This document shows, piece by piece, positions 45,621-54,292 of a DNA stretch of 64,000 bases. The stretch is from Legionella sp. PATHC032 (GTDB lineage Bacteria > Pseudomonadota > Gammaproteobacteria > Legionellales > Legionellaceae). Position 1 is the stretch's first letter. Every line of letters begins with the position of its first letter. Location: positions 1,669,001 to 1,733,000 of the forward strand of contig NZ_JAPHOV010000001.1 of NCBI RefSeq assembly GCF_026191185.1. The letters are read 5' to 3'. Below the pieces are notes generated by a model. That model was given only the letters and a program-made list of their open reading frames with translations. It was not told the origin of the DNA and searched no databases. Made by a program: the position numbers and the translations under genes.

Positions 45621-46544
45621 TTACCGATGTTCGCTGACGCCTGATATGTGATCGCATACTGCATCAGCCATAGCAGAGGCGGCTTGACTGCTTTCCCTGA
45701 ACCAAAGTTCAGGTTCTATCATTTCTAACTCACTCAAACACAATTTATTGTTGTTATCCCACATGACATCAACACGTGCATACACGGGTAACTCATCACA
45801 TTGAGCTATGACATTCTCAACAAATTCCTTTTCTTCTTGAGATGCCTCATAAGGATGCACAGTTCCACCGAAATCATCCTGTACTCTAAAGTCACCTGAC
45901 TTTGCTTTTTTTAATATGGAATGGCTATACTTGCCACCAAATACCATAAAAGATACTTCTCCTTTACTTACAATCTGCTCTTGAAACTCCTGCAATAACA
46001 TTGATTCATTGCTAATCAATGATTCAAATATATTTTGATATTGGTCTGCAGAATCCTGATCAAACAAATAAGTATGGCGTGCACCACCTGCGATTGCAGG
46101 CTTTAATATGGCTTTCTTCCATCCTGATTCCTTCATTAACTGGCTTAAGATACTTAACTTCCCTTTTTTTAAAAATAAAGTAGGAGGAATATTAATTCCT
46201 TTTTGCTGTATATCACTCAAATAATGTTTATCAATATTCCATTGAATAATAGAAATCGGATTTATAAACTGAATGCTTTTTGAGCAATTATTAAGCCAGT
46301 GATGAAACTCGTTATACCGATGAAAATAATCCCAAGTGGCGCGAAATAAAGCATATCGAGTCTCCGACCAATTATATTCTCGATTGTCCCAATGAGTTCG
46401 TTTAACCTTTAATCCTTTTTGCTCCAGAGCTTCAGTTAAGAGTCGATCTTCGGTGAGCACATTTTGAATATAGAGAGTAATATCAGTCGGGTCTATAAAA
46501 TCCTTCTGTGTCAACAAGACAATATCACACTGGTTAAGGGTCAT
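45621..46544 (-). CDS. ATP-grasp (RimK-like) ligase
   Basis: Protein of about 307 residues with an ATP-grasp pattern: KAILKPAIAGGARHTYLF is the ATP lid and Lys region, MLLQEFQEQI follows, and RVDVMWDNNNKLCLSELEMIEPELWFR contains the metal-binding Asp/Glu pair. RimK-like enzymes join an amino group to a carboxyl group. The substrate is unknown. The longest frame starts at a TTG (46574); the ATG at 46544 is chosen, but no clear Shine-Dalgarno sequence supports it. Divergent from the DDAH gene across a 170-bp gap. Confidence 0.82.
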   Translation of the reverse strand: MTLNQCDIVLLTQKDFIDPTDITLYIQNVLTEDRLLTEALEQKGLKVKRTHWDNREYNWSETRYALFRATWDYFHRYNEFHHWLNNCSKSIQFINPISIIQWNIDKHYLSDIQQKGINIPPTLFLKKGKLSILSQLMKESGWKKAILKPAIAGGARHTYLFDQDSADQYQNIFESLISNESMLLQEFQEQIVSKGEVSFMVFGGKYSHSILKKAKSGDFRVQDDFGGTVHPYEASQEEKEFVENVIAQCDELPVYARVDVMWDNNNKLCLSELEMIEPELWFRESSQAASAMADAVCDHISGVSEHR

Positions 46545-46715
46545 GATAGAAACAATCCGTATCAAATGATACAAGAATACTTATCTTTTTAAATGAAATC
46601 TATATATCCTTATCGCAAATCAATTGAATCAAATTAACAATCATTGCATTTTGAAGGCTCATTGTTTAATCTCTGGCTGTATGTTTATCAAATCACTTAT
46701 TTAAGGACATGATGA

Positions 46716-47483
46716 ATGTTTAAAAATGCCATAGTAAGGACTCCATCTTCTACAATGATCAATGGTCTAACTACATCAACCGAATTGGGGAAACCCAATT
46801 ATGAGCTTGCATTAATACAGCACCAAAGCTACACCAATGCACTATCAAAATGTGGCCTTGAAGTGACTGTACTTCCAGCCCTTGAACAATTCCCTGACGC
46901 CTGTTTTGTAGAGGACGTGGCATTATTAACTGAACAATTTGCTGTCTTGACAAACCCTGGAGCAGAGTCCAGGCGAGATGAAGTTCAGGAAATTGAATCA
47001 AGTATTCAAGCATTTTTTAAAAACAGGATCTTTAGAATAAATCCTCCAGGCAGACTGGAAGCTGGGGATGTACTTAGAATAGACAATCATTTTTTTATTG
47101 GCCTCTCGGAGCGAACTAATAAAGAAGGAGCCGAGCAGTTAATTTATTTGCTTAATCAGCATAGCTACACCGCTTCTGTGATTCAGCTAAAAAAATTTCT
47201 ACATCTTAAAACAGGAGTGAGTTACCTGAATAATGACTATGTATTGGTTAGCGGAGAATTAATTAATCATCAAGCGTTTAATCATTTAAAACAAATAGTA
47301 GTGAGTTCTGAAGAATCCTATGCGGCGAATTGTATTATGATTAATGAGACTGTGTTATTACCCATGGGTTATCCGAAAATAACCCATCGTTTGTCTGAAT
47401 TGGGATTTACAATTATTGAATTGGATGTGAGTGAATTTAGAAAGATAGATGGTGGTTTAAGCTGCTTGTCTTTGAGATTTTAA
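46716..47483 (+). CDS. Dimethylarginine dimethylaminohydrolase (DDAH-like)
   Basis: Guanidine-modifying enzyme of 255 residues that converts N-omega-methylated arginines to citrulline and methylamines. FPDACFVEDVALL is the conserved substrate-binding region, GRLEAGDVLRI is a second family motif, the catalytic His is at 163 in LHLKTGVSY, and the nucleophile Cys at 250 in GGLSCLSLRF. Arginine deiminase is excluded by length and motif spacing. AAGGA is eight bases upstream. The stop overlaps the start of an amino-acid permease by one base. Confidence 0.92.
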   Translation: MFKNAIVRTPSSTMINGLTTSTELGKPNYELALIQHQSYTNALSKCGLEVTVLPALEQFPDACFVEDVALLTEQFAVLTNPGAESRRDEVQEIESSIQAFFKNRIFRINPPGRLEAGDVLRIDNHFFIGLSERTNKEGAEQLIYLLNQHSYTASVIQLKKFLHLKTGVSYLNNDYVLVSGELINHQAFNHLKQIVVSSEESYAANCIMINETVLLPMGYPKITHRLSELGFTIIELDVSEFRKIDGGLSCLSLRF

Positions 47484-48799
47484 TGAAAAGACGCTTGTCT
47501 GTTTTAAGCCTTACCTTAATCACTGTTTGCTCGGTTGATAGTATTAGAAACCTGCCAGCAGCCGCTTTAGCCGGGAACCAGCTGACTCATTACTTTGCAT
47601 TAGCCTTGCTCTTCTTTCTTCTTCCTTGCGCTATTGTTGCTGTTTGGTTCTCCAGGCAATCAGAACAAGGTGTGTATGGGTGGGTAAAACAAGGATTAGG
47701 AAATCATTGGGCCTTCATAGCCATTTGGTTTCAGTGTATTCAAAATGTTTTAATTTATCCTACCTTATTGAGTTTTATTGCTGGTACTCTGCTCTACACC
47801 ATCTCACCTGATTTAATTCAAAACAAAAGTTTACTGTTTTTAATTATTATTTTTTTGATTTGGAGTTTAACCTGGATAAATTTAAAAGGAATTCATCTCT
47901 CAAGTCGTTTTAACTCCTATTGCTCCATAACGGGATTAATTCTACCTTTTATTATTATCCTGTTAATGGGATTATACTGGTGGATTACCCAAATCAAACC
48001 AGATACCACCATTCTGCCGCAAGCCGAATCGTATTCCTGGACTTCACTGACTGCAATTATCCTGTCATTTTGCGGTATTGAACTAGCGGCAGTACATGCA
48101 GGGGAAAGTGAGCAAGGCGCATTCCCTAAAGCCATTGCAATTTCAGTTATTATCATCTTTCTGACAATGTTATTTGGTTCGATCGTATTGGCTATGATCA
48201 TTCCCCCCAAGCAATTAAGTTTTATCAGCAGCATTCCCCAGCTCATACAATTATTTTTTAATAAAATAGGCTATGGATATTTTGCTTTCATTATTAATGG
48301 GTTAATTGCAATAGGCTGTATAGGTGCTGCCAATAACTGGCTCATTGCCCCTATAAAAGGACTGGAATTTGCAATAAAGGAAGGATTTTTAAATAAACAA
48401 CTCAATCAAGTGAACAAAAATAACGCACCTGTCAGGCTATTAGTCTCACAAGCCATCTGTGTATCCATTATCAGCGCTTTATTTCTTATCGTACCATCAA
48501 TCAATGCATCTTATTGGATCATGTTGAATGCAGCCACACAAATCAATTTATTAATGTATCTCTTGCTCTTTATCAGCGCTATCAAAATAGTGTCCTCAAA
48601 ATTCGTTATGAGTAAGTTAAATATAATCATTTCTGCTTACCTCGGATTGGCAGGTACTGGTGTTGCCTTGATTGTAAGCCTAACCCCACCACCATCGCTC
48701 GCCATTAGCTCCAAAATAATTTATGCACTGTTTGGAGGAGTTTTTCTGATCGTAATGACTTTAATTCCCCTTTGGTCAAAATCTAAAGTCCTTACATGA
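47483..48799 (+). CDS. APC-superfamily amino-acid permease
   Basis: Inner-membrane transporter of 438 residues with about twelve membrane segments. CSVDSIRNLPAAALAGNQL is the first-helix motif of the Glu:GABA/agmatine-type exchangers, and ILSFCGIELAAVHAGE in helix 6 is the APC unwound region. Coupled by TAATG overlap to the DDAH gene, it probably imports methylated arginine or exports the citrulline product. Substrate is inference from the context. Confidence 0.87.
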   Translation: MKRRLSVLSLTLITVCSVDSIRNLPAAALAGNQLTHYFALALLFFLLPCAIVAVWFSRQSEQGVYGWVKQGLGNHWAFIAIWFQCIQNVLIYPTLLSFIAGTLLYTISPDLIQNKSLLFLIIIFLIWSLTWINLKGIHLSSRFNSYCSITGLILPFIIILLMGLYWWITQIKPDTTILPQAESYSWTSLTAIILSFCGIELAAVHAGESEQGAFPKAIAISVIIIFLTMLFGSIVLAMIIPPKQLSFISSIPQLIQLFFNKIGYGYFAFIINGLIAIGCIGAANNWLIAPIKGLEFAIKEGFLNKQLNQVNKNNAPVRLLVSQAICVSIISALFLIVPSINASYWIMLNAATQINLLMYLLLFISAIKIVSSKFVMSKLNIIISAYLGLAGTGVALIVSLTPPPSLAISSKIIYALFGGVFLIVMTLIPLWSKSKVLT

Positions 48800-48933
48800 A
48801 AAGTAACAACCAATCCTGATTTGCAAACTCAAACACAAGTTTCATACTCTCAGCTATAATTGAGATATTAATCATTAGTTATTGTAAAATCAGGTGAAAT
48901 TTAGCAGAAATTCAGTACTCATCGGAGATGATG

Positions 48934-49971
48934 ATGAAATTGACAAGGAATATGATTGCTCAGGCTGTTCAGGCCAAAATAATTACAGAGGAACAGGCCA
49001 ATAACCTCATTGAATTCATAAAAAACCTCCCCGAACAAACTCCAGGGTTTAACTTAACCAATGTCCTTTATTATTTTGGAGGACTTATAGCGATTGGCGC
49101 AATGACTTTGTTTATGAATCTTGGATGGGAACTGTTTGGAGGTTGGGGTATTTTCTATTTGTCAGTTTGTTATGCCATACTCGGACTAAGTCTTTGCAGT
49201 CAATTCAGTAAGAAAGGATATATCATTCCTGCCGGCATTTGCGCTACTTTTGTCATTTGCCTTACTCCTTTGGCAATCTATGGCTTACAAAAAGGAATAG
49301 GCTGGTGGCCAGATGACACTGTTTATCATGACTATCATGTTTATATCAAATGGCATTGGATCTTCATGGAGTTGGGTACATTGATGGTTGGCATTATCTT
49401 GGCCTGGATATATCGGTACCCTTTTATGATTATGCCAATTGCAGTCACACTTTGGTATATGTCCATGGATATAGCAGCCATGATAGGGAACGGTCAATTT
49501 GATTTTGAGCTAAGGGCAATGGTTTCGATGTACTTTGGCTTAATTACCGTATTGATTGCCTTTTGGGTGGATGTTCGATCCAGTCAATCAGCAGACTATT
49601 CTTTCTGGCTGTATATATTCGGTGTAATGGCTTTTTGGTTCGGTTTAAGTTGCCAATCCTCTGACAGTGAAATATCCAAATTTATCTATATGTGCATTAA
49701 CCTGTTCATGATTCTGATAGGAGTCATTTTAAACAGGAAGGTATTTGTTATTTTTGGTGCATTAGGATGTTCTTATTACTTAGGGCATCTGGCATTCCAG
49801 GTGTTTAAATTCAGTATGCTTTTCCCTGTCGCTTTGACTGCTATAGGCTTTGGCATCATTTATTTGGGGATAATCTGGCAAAGAAATGAAGCCAAACTAA
49901 CCAAAGAACTCCGATCCATACTTCCCAAACCATTAAGAGATTTATTGGAAGCAAGAGACAACATGGATTAA
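48934..49971 (+). CDS. Polytopic membrane protein, DUF2157-like
   Basis: Protein of about 345 residues with roughly ten hydrophobic segments and an N-terminal cytoplasmic helix (QAVQAKIITEEQANNLIEF), as in DUF2157-type proteins. Three consecutive ATGs (48928, 48931, 48934) lie behind GGAG; six-base spacing favours the third. No catalytic motif is visible. It follows the permease by about 130 bp on the same strand and is probably separately transcribed. Function unknown. Confidence 0.78.
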   Translation: MKLTRNMIAQAVQAKIITEEQANNLIEFIKNLPEQTPGFNLTNVLYYFGGLIAIGAMTLFMNLGWELFGGWGIFYLSVCYAILGLSLCSQFSKKGYIIPAGICATFVICLTPLAIYGLQKGIGWWPDDTVYHDYHVYIKWHWIFMELGTLMVGIILAWIYRYPFMIMPIAVTLWYMSMDIAAMIGNGQFDFELRAMVSMYFGLITVLIAFWVDVRSSQSADYSFWLYIFGVMAFWFGLSCQSSDSEISKFIYMCINLFMILIGVILNRKVFVIFGALGCSYYLGHLAFQVFKFSMLFPVALTAIGFGIIYLGIIWQRNEAKLTKELRSILPKPLRDLLEARDNMD

Positions 49972-50119
49972 GGAAAGATATTTTTTTAATGAAGAGATTA
50001 GATTTTTCGTAAATACTGAATCAGATAAATTTGCAGGTAACTCTTTACTTTCAAGTACCCGAAGTAGAAGATAGATGAGTTCATCATTATTTTCTTTCAA
50101 AAGGACTTGAGGAGTAATT

Positions 50120-51580
50120 ATGTTAACTTTATCACTCGCCAAATGTATCAATGCGACAAAGAATGGGGCATTCAGCGTCAAAGATTTGGATCTATCAGCC
50201 CCTCTCTCTTACGAAGACATATTATTTTTAGCTGAATATCTAAAAATCACGCCAGTTACTGAACTTGATTTGTCAATGACCATCACCAAAGAAAATTCAA
50301 AAGCGCTAGAGGATTTAAGCCAGGTCATTGCTAAAAATTCACTGCTACAAAAACTGACATTTGAGGCGACTCTCAATTTCGATTTTTACTTTAAACACAA
50401 CTTGCCAATTGGTTGGTTAGATTTTATAGATGATCATCGGTTAAAAAAAATAGCAACGCCTGTCCATGAGGCATTGGTTAACATGCTAAAAAACAAACCA
50501 GCTCTAGACAAGTTAACTATAGACTTTTTAGCGATGGAAACTCCTCTTGACAATAAACATATCAACCTGCTAACTAGATCTATCAATAAAATTCCGCTTA
50601 GTTATTTAAATTTAGGCTTATCAGTGACCAAAGAGGCGCAAATACCCCTATTTAAGTCGAAAGAACCAAATCAATCTCTCGAATTTCTAATCCTTCGTGG
50701 TTTTAATTCAGGCAGAAGTATATTGAAATATTTAGCTCAAACATCAGTCTTAAAAATGTTGGCGATTGATGACATGCAATTCGAAGAACATGATTTTAAG
50801 CTGCTGGGTGCTATTATGAAATCCAACACTTCACTGAATACCTTGATTCTTGGTAAAACCAATCTTGGACAAATCAATTCACCAGATGTTCTTAACTGGC
50901 TCAGTGCATGCCCCAGCCTGAACAGTCTTATACTTATTGACAATAATCTAAGCCGGCTTAATGTGGACGGTTTATGCAAATTATTAGTGAATAATCCCCA
51001 TTTAAAAAAACTGGATTTGTCCAGGAATGCTTATATGGGCGACGACGCGATAAAAATTGCCAAATCGTTAACTTTCAATACTCATATTGCAACATTGGTG
51101 CTGGATGATAACTATATTGAAAGTGAGGGGCTACAAGCCATCATCGATCTGGTAAAAAATAATAAAAATATAAGATCTCTATCCATTTCAAACACCTGTC
51201 GATATACACCTTCTAACGAAATAATTCACAGTCTATGTGATTTATTGCAAGATCCTGGATGTCAATTAAAAGAACTAAAATTTAACCAGGATATTACTTT
51301 GGCACAGTACCTTATGCTGCAACATGCTCTGAACTCTAACAAAACACTACAATACATTGATTTCAATTTTCGAAATCAGAATATTCTTGAGGCAATTCTT
51401 GGGAAAAATAATAATGAGTTTTCAAGTGACAATCCTAAAGAAGAAAAAGCCCCAAATACTTTGAATACGGATCCGACTAGCAAAAGTGCTCCATTATTTT
51501 TTATTTCCCCAAAGAGTCGGCACGAAGAGAATAAAAATGAACTTTCTTCTTTACCGAGTTATAGTGTCCATCTCCATTAG
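50120..51580 (+). CDS. legL3: Dot/Icm effector LegL3, leucine-rich repeat protein
   Basis: Soluble protein of 486 residues made largely of ribonuclease-inhibitor-type leucine-rich repeats (clear from about 200 to 390, e.g. LNTLILGKTNLG, LNSLILIDNNLS, LKKLDLSRNAYMG, IATLVLDDNYIES), with a weaker repeat-like first part and a low-complexity, Lys/Ser/Pro-rich tail. Eukaryotic-like LRR proteins of Legionella are effectors; this one occupies the position of LegL3. A strong GAGGAG sits five bases before the ATG. No catalytic residue is seen, so it probably binds a host protein. Confidence 0.85.
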   Translation: MLTLSLAKCINATKNGAFSVKDLDLSAPLSYEDILFLAEYLKITPVTELDLSMTITKENSKALEDLSQVIAKNSLLQKLTFEATLNFDFYFKHNLPIGWLDFIDDHRLKKIATPVHEALVNMLKNKPALDKLTIDFLAMETPLDNKHINLLTRSINKIPLSYLNLGLSVTKEAQIPLFKSKEPNQSLEFLILRGFNSGRSILKYLAQTSVLKMLAIDDMQFEEHDFKLLGAIMKSNTSLNTLILGKTNLGQINSPDVLNWLSACPSLNSLILIDNNLSRLNVDGLCKLLVNNPHLKKLDLSRNAYMGDDAIKIAKSLTFNTHIATLVLDDNYIESEGLQAIIDLVKNNKNIRSLSISNTCRYTPSNEIIHSLCDLLQDPGCQLKELKFNQDITLAQYLMLQHALNSNKTLQYIDFNFRNQNILEAILGKNNNEFSSDNPKEEKAPNTLNTDPTSKSAPLFFISPKSRHEENKNELSSLPSYSVHLH

Positions 51581-51668
51581 GGACAACATACATTACACTC
51601 AATTATAATTTCTCACTGGCGATGTACACAGTTGGTGCTGAGCAATCTGCGAGGCCCAACCTACCTCT

Positions 51669-52787
51669 TTATATTCGAATAAATACATTACGTTTATATA
51701 AAATCAAAACAACTAGAAAATTCAGGAAAAGAAAACAGATAGAATACAGCAATGCCGCATTGTGATTACTGAATCCTCCAAAAAAATAATCTTTAAGATA
51801 GGATATCAATGCCATTTTAGAGCCATCAGGTGTTGTTATTTTAAAAGCATATTGTAGTTTTAAAAGAATGACATGGAATACAAAAGCAAATAATGCATTC
51901 ATGCCAAATATTTTAAAAAAAACCGACCATTTTTTAATATCTAATCCATCAATCAGCAAATAACACAAAGCAAAGATGAGCAGAGCCAGACCACTGCTCC
52001 AGAGTACATAGGAACTGGTCCATAAATTTTTATTGATAGGAAAACTCATATTCCACAACCAACCCAATAACAAAAATAGCAAACCAGCTGCTCCCAATAG
52101 ATAAAATTTCTTCAGTTGACTGTATGGATTGATTAGTAAACTACCAGCCAGCACGCCTGATAAAGTAGTAGCTATTGATGTAAAAGTGCTTAAAAAACCC
52201 TCAGGATCATACGTTTTTTCATATAAATGGGAGGCTGAAAAAAATAACTGGTCAAAGTATGAAACCCAACTTCCGTCTTTGGTTAATTGATTTGCTCCAT
52301 ATCTTGGGACAGGTACCTGAGTCATAATAATCCAATATCCTAATAAAAGAACAAGAAAAATAAAAAATTGAGTTCTAATTGAGGTATTTAGATAAATAAA
52401 AGTGGAAATTAAATAGCAAACAGCAATTCGCTGTAGAATGCCATATATTCTTATACTATCAAATTCAACAGGATAGGGAAAAACATTCAAAAACAATCCT
52501 AAAAGAAATAAAATAATACTTCTCTCTATGATGGCAGAATATAATGAGAAATTGGATTTTTGTTCCCTTTGGTTTTTCAGGCTAATTACGCTGGTTAAAC
52601 CGACGATAAACAAGAAAAATGGGAAAACCAAATCTGCCAAAGAGCAACCATCCCAATCCGCATGCTCTAGAATCGGGTAAGGGTCGATAGCTGCCTGACC
52701 ATTAACCAAAATCATCAATACAATAGTCATCCCACGAAATACATCAAGAGATAAAAGACGTTGGGGTTTTAATGTAACTGTAGTCAT
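51669..52787 (-). CDS. Membrane acyltransferase, heparan-alpha-glucosaminide N-acetyltransferase-like
   Basis: Integral membrane protein of 372 residues with about ten segments. The N-terminal RLLSLDVFRGMTIVLMILVN, the loop DWDGCSLADLVFPFFLFIVG with its conserved Asp and Cys, and the following pattern are the hallmark of the HGSNAT/DUF1624-YeiB-NagX group. HGSNAT moves acetyl groups from cytosolic acetyl-CoA to glucosamine on the other side of the membrane. I remember the corresponding L. pneumophila gene as having been scored as a Dot/Icm substrate, which is unusual for a polytopic protein. No partner gene is adjacent. Confidence 0.83.
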   Translation of the reverse strand: MTTVTLKPQRLLSLDVFRGMTIVLMILVNGQAAIDPYPILEHADWDGCSLADLVFPFFLFIVGLTSVISLKNQREQKSNFSLYSAIIERSIILFLLGLFLNVFPYPVEFDSIRIYGILQRIAVCYLISTFIYLNTSIRTQFFIFLVLLLGYWIIMTQVPVPRYGANQLTKDGSWVSYFDQLFFSASHLYEKTYDPEGFLSTFTSIATTLSGVLAGSLLINPYSQLKKFYLLGAAGLLFLLLGWLWNMSFPINKNLWTSSYVLWSSGLALLIFALCYLLIDGLDIKKWSVFFKIFGMNALFAFVFHVILLKLQYAFKITTPDGSKMALISYLKDYFFGGFSNHNAALLYSICFLFLNFLVVLILYKRNVFIRI

Positions 52788-52946
52788 GCGCTCTTTAAAA
52801 TTGATTTATAAAAAACTGATCCCTATTATCTTACCATGAGTGACGGATTGTAATATCAAAACTAAAATTAAATTTCTAAAATCTATATGAAAATCTCTTT
52901 TAAACTTGTATGTTAGACAAGATTGACTTAACTTGAAGTTAAACTA

Positions 52947-53543
52947 ATGTTTGGTAAAAAAGAACGTACATTATTATTTGCAAATAATTTGTGGTACTTG
53001 TCAGAAGGAATGTTGGGCCCTCTCTTTGGTATTTTTTGCCAAAGATTCAACTCGTCTCCCTTAGACATATCATGGGTATGGTCCTTGTATTTAATTTCAG
53101 TTGGAATTGTGGTGATTGGCTTGGGTTATATTTCTGATTTTATTCATAAGGAAAAATTACTGGTTGCCGGGTACGCTCTCCAAACCATATTGACCTTTTG
53201 TTACATCTTCATAACAAGCAAAAAACAACTGGCTTTATTACAAATTGGCCTTGGAATATCAGGTGGACTCTCTACTACAACCTGGTATGCTCTGTATGCC
53301 CGCTATGAAGATAAAACACATGAAGGACTCACCTGGGGTTTGGCAAATGGCTTATCAAGCATTTACACTGGTATCGCCTTGTTATGTGGTGGTCTAATTC
53401 TTGCGAATGCATCATTTGATGTTTTGTTTATCATCATGGGGTGTATTCAATTTCTAGCTACTATTTATGTCAGTAAGCTTGTATTTATTGAACGCCCCAA
53501 AATTATCAGGCGTTTTAGAAATCCTGGCTTGGCTAAAAATTAA
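52947..53543 (+). CDS. Half-size MFS transporter (six helices)
   Basis: Protein of 198 residues with six hydrophobic segments (about 10-33, 43-66, 70-90, 95-115, 132-153, 156-180). It corresponds to only the N-terminal half of a normal 400-residue MFS permease; a weak A-motif-like GYISDFIHKEKLL follows segment 2. The frame ends with a clean stop; no second half was seen in the 160 bp before the next gene. It could be a natural six-helix protein working as a dimer, or a remnant of a truncated transporter. Coding style matches its neighbours. Confidence 0.7.
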   Translation: MFGKKERTLLFANNLWYLSEGMLGPLFGIFCQRFNSSPLDISWVWSLYLISVGIVVIGLGYISDFIHKEKLLVAGYALQTILTFCYIFITSKKQLALLQIGLGISGGLSTTTWYALYARYEDKTHEGLTWGLANGLSSIYTGIALLCGGLILANASFDVLFIIMGCIQFLATIYVSKLVFIERPKIIRRFRNPGLAKN

Positions 53544-53709
53544 TTTAAAAATCTTAAAACCCATGTTGAAATCTCAAATCATCTGGACATTTTTTAATGT
53601 AAATTGAGGCTACATTCATCAAAAAAAACTGGAATCCAAATAACTTGTCTGCTAATGTCCGCATTTATTCAAATGCTATCACGTATTAAATTATTATAAG
53701 GATATGATT

Positions 53710-54228
53710 ATGTTTGAGTCTTTTCGAAAATGTTTATCTGCCATTTCAATGCGAGCCCCTTATTCCTCTTCAACGGGACATCGTAACGCGCAGCGCACTA
53801 GTGCCGCGTCCGAAGTATTGGGCACAACACTTGAAACATTTGATCCGGCAGCATCAATTCCCACAAAACTTGCTCAAACTTTAATCTCAATTTATTCCCT
53901 GTTCAGATTTGATACTCATGTTTCTGAAAAACTGATTCATTTTTTGCAAGGTAGCCTAGCTGCAACACAAATGGGCCTTGGTATTGCTTTACTTTTTACT
54001 GGAACAGAGTGTGAAGAATATACGGATGCTGATCTATGCAAGGCAATATTTTTATTACAATTACTGTACCGTGGAACTCTTTTGGTTGGCTGGGCTCCCA
54101 GCGAGTTTTCCAAGGATCCTTATGTTGAGCCTAAAGTTGCATCAGAAGACAAGTCTGACGCTGATGTTGATGCTGAATCTGAAGAAGAGAATGAAGAGGA
54201 ACAGCCAAGAAACTCAATTTCAGTTTAA
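53710..54228 (+). CDS. Small membrane-associated acidic protein, putative Dot/Icm effector
   Basis: Protein of about 172 residues: a Ser/Arg-rich first 40 residues, a hydrophobic stretch around 85-105 (LAATQMGLGIALLFTGTE) and another near 115-135, then a strongly acidic tail (SEDKSDADVDAESEEENEEE) ending in a polar SISV. The Glu-rich C-terminal end is like an effector E-block secretion signal. I recall the corresponding Philadelphia gene as an effector of unknown function. AAGGA is seven bases before the ATG at 53710, which is preferred over the one at 53704. Confidence 0.65.
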   Translation: MFESFRKCLSAISMRAPYSSSTGHRNAQRTSAASEVLGTTLETFDPAASIPTKLAQTLISIYSLFRFDTHVSEKLIHFLQGSLAATQMGLGIALLFTGTECEEYTDADLCKAIFLLQLLYRGTLLVGWAPSEFSKDPYVEPKVASEDKSDADVDAESEEENEEEQPRNSISV

Positions 54229-54234
54229 TTTTAA

Positions 54235-54262
54235 ATCCCTTGCTCCGATTGGAACAAGGGAT
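54235..54262. terminator. Hairpin between convergent genes
   Basis: Twelve-base arms with one mismatch (54235-54246 and 54251-54262; ATCCCTTG...CAAGGGAT) and a four-base loop, between the convergent acidic-protein and pbpC genes. No long U-run follows on either strand, so it is an imperfect bidirectional terminator candidate. Confidence 0.55.
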
Positions 54263-54292
54263 AGCCTATAGCTATAGATAGTCAAATATAAT

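Noticed and set aside
49942..50181. 79-codon minus-strand frame overlapping the start of legL3, with amphipathic helix-like sequence
   Set aside because: The strong GAGGAG and long plus-strand LRR frame define legL3; the minus frame has no start signal or family and overlaps two real genes. It might be a fossil, but this cannot be supported.
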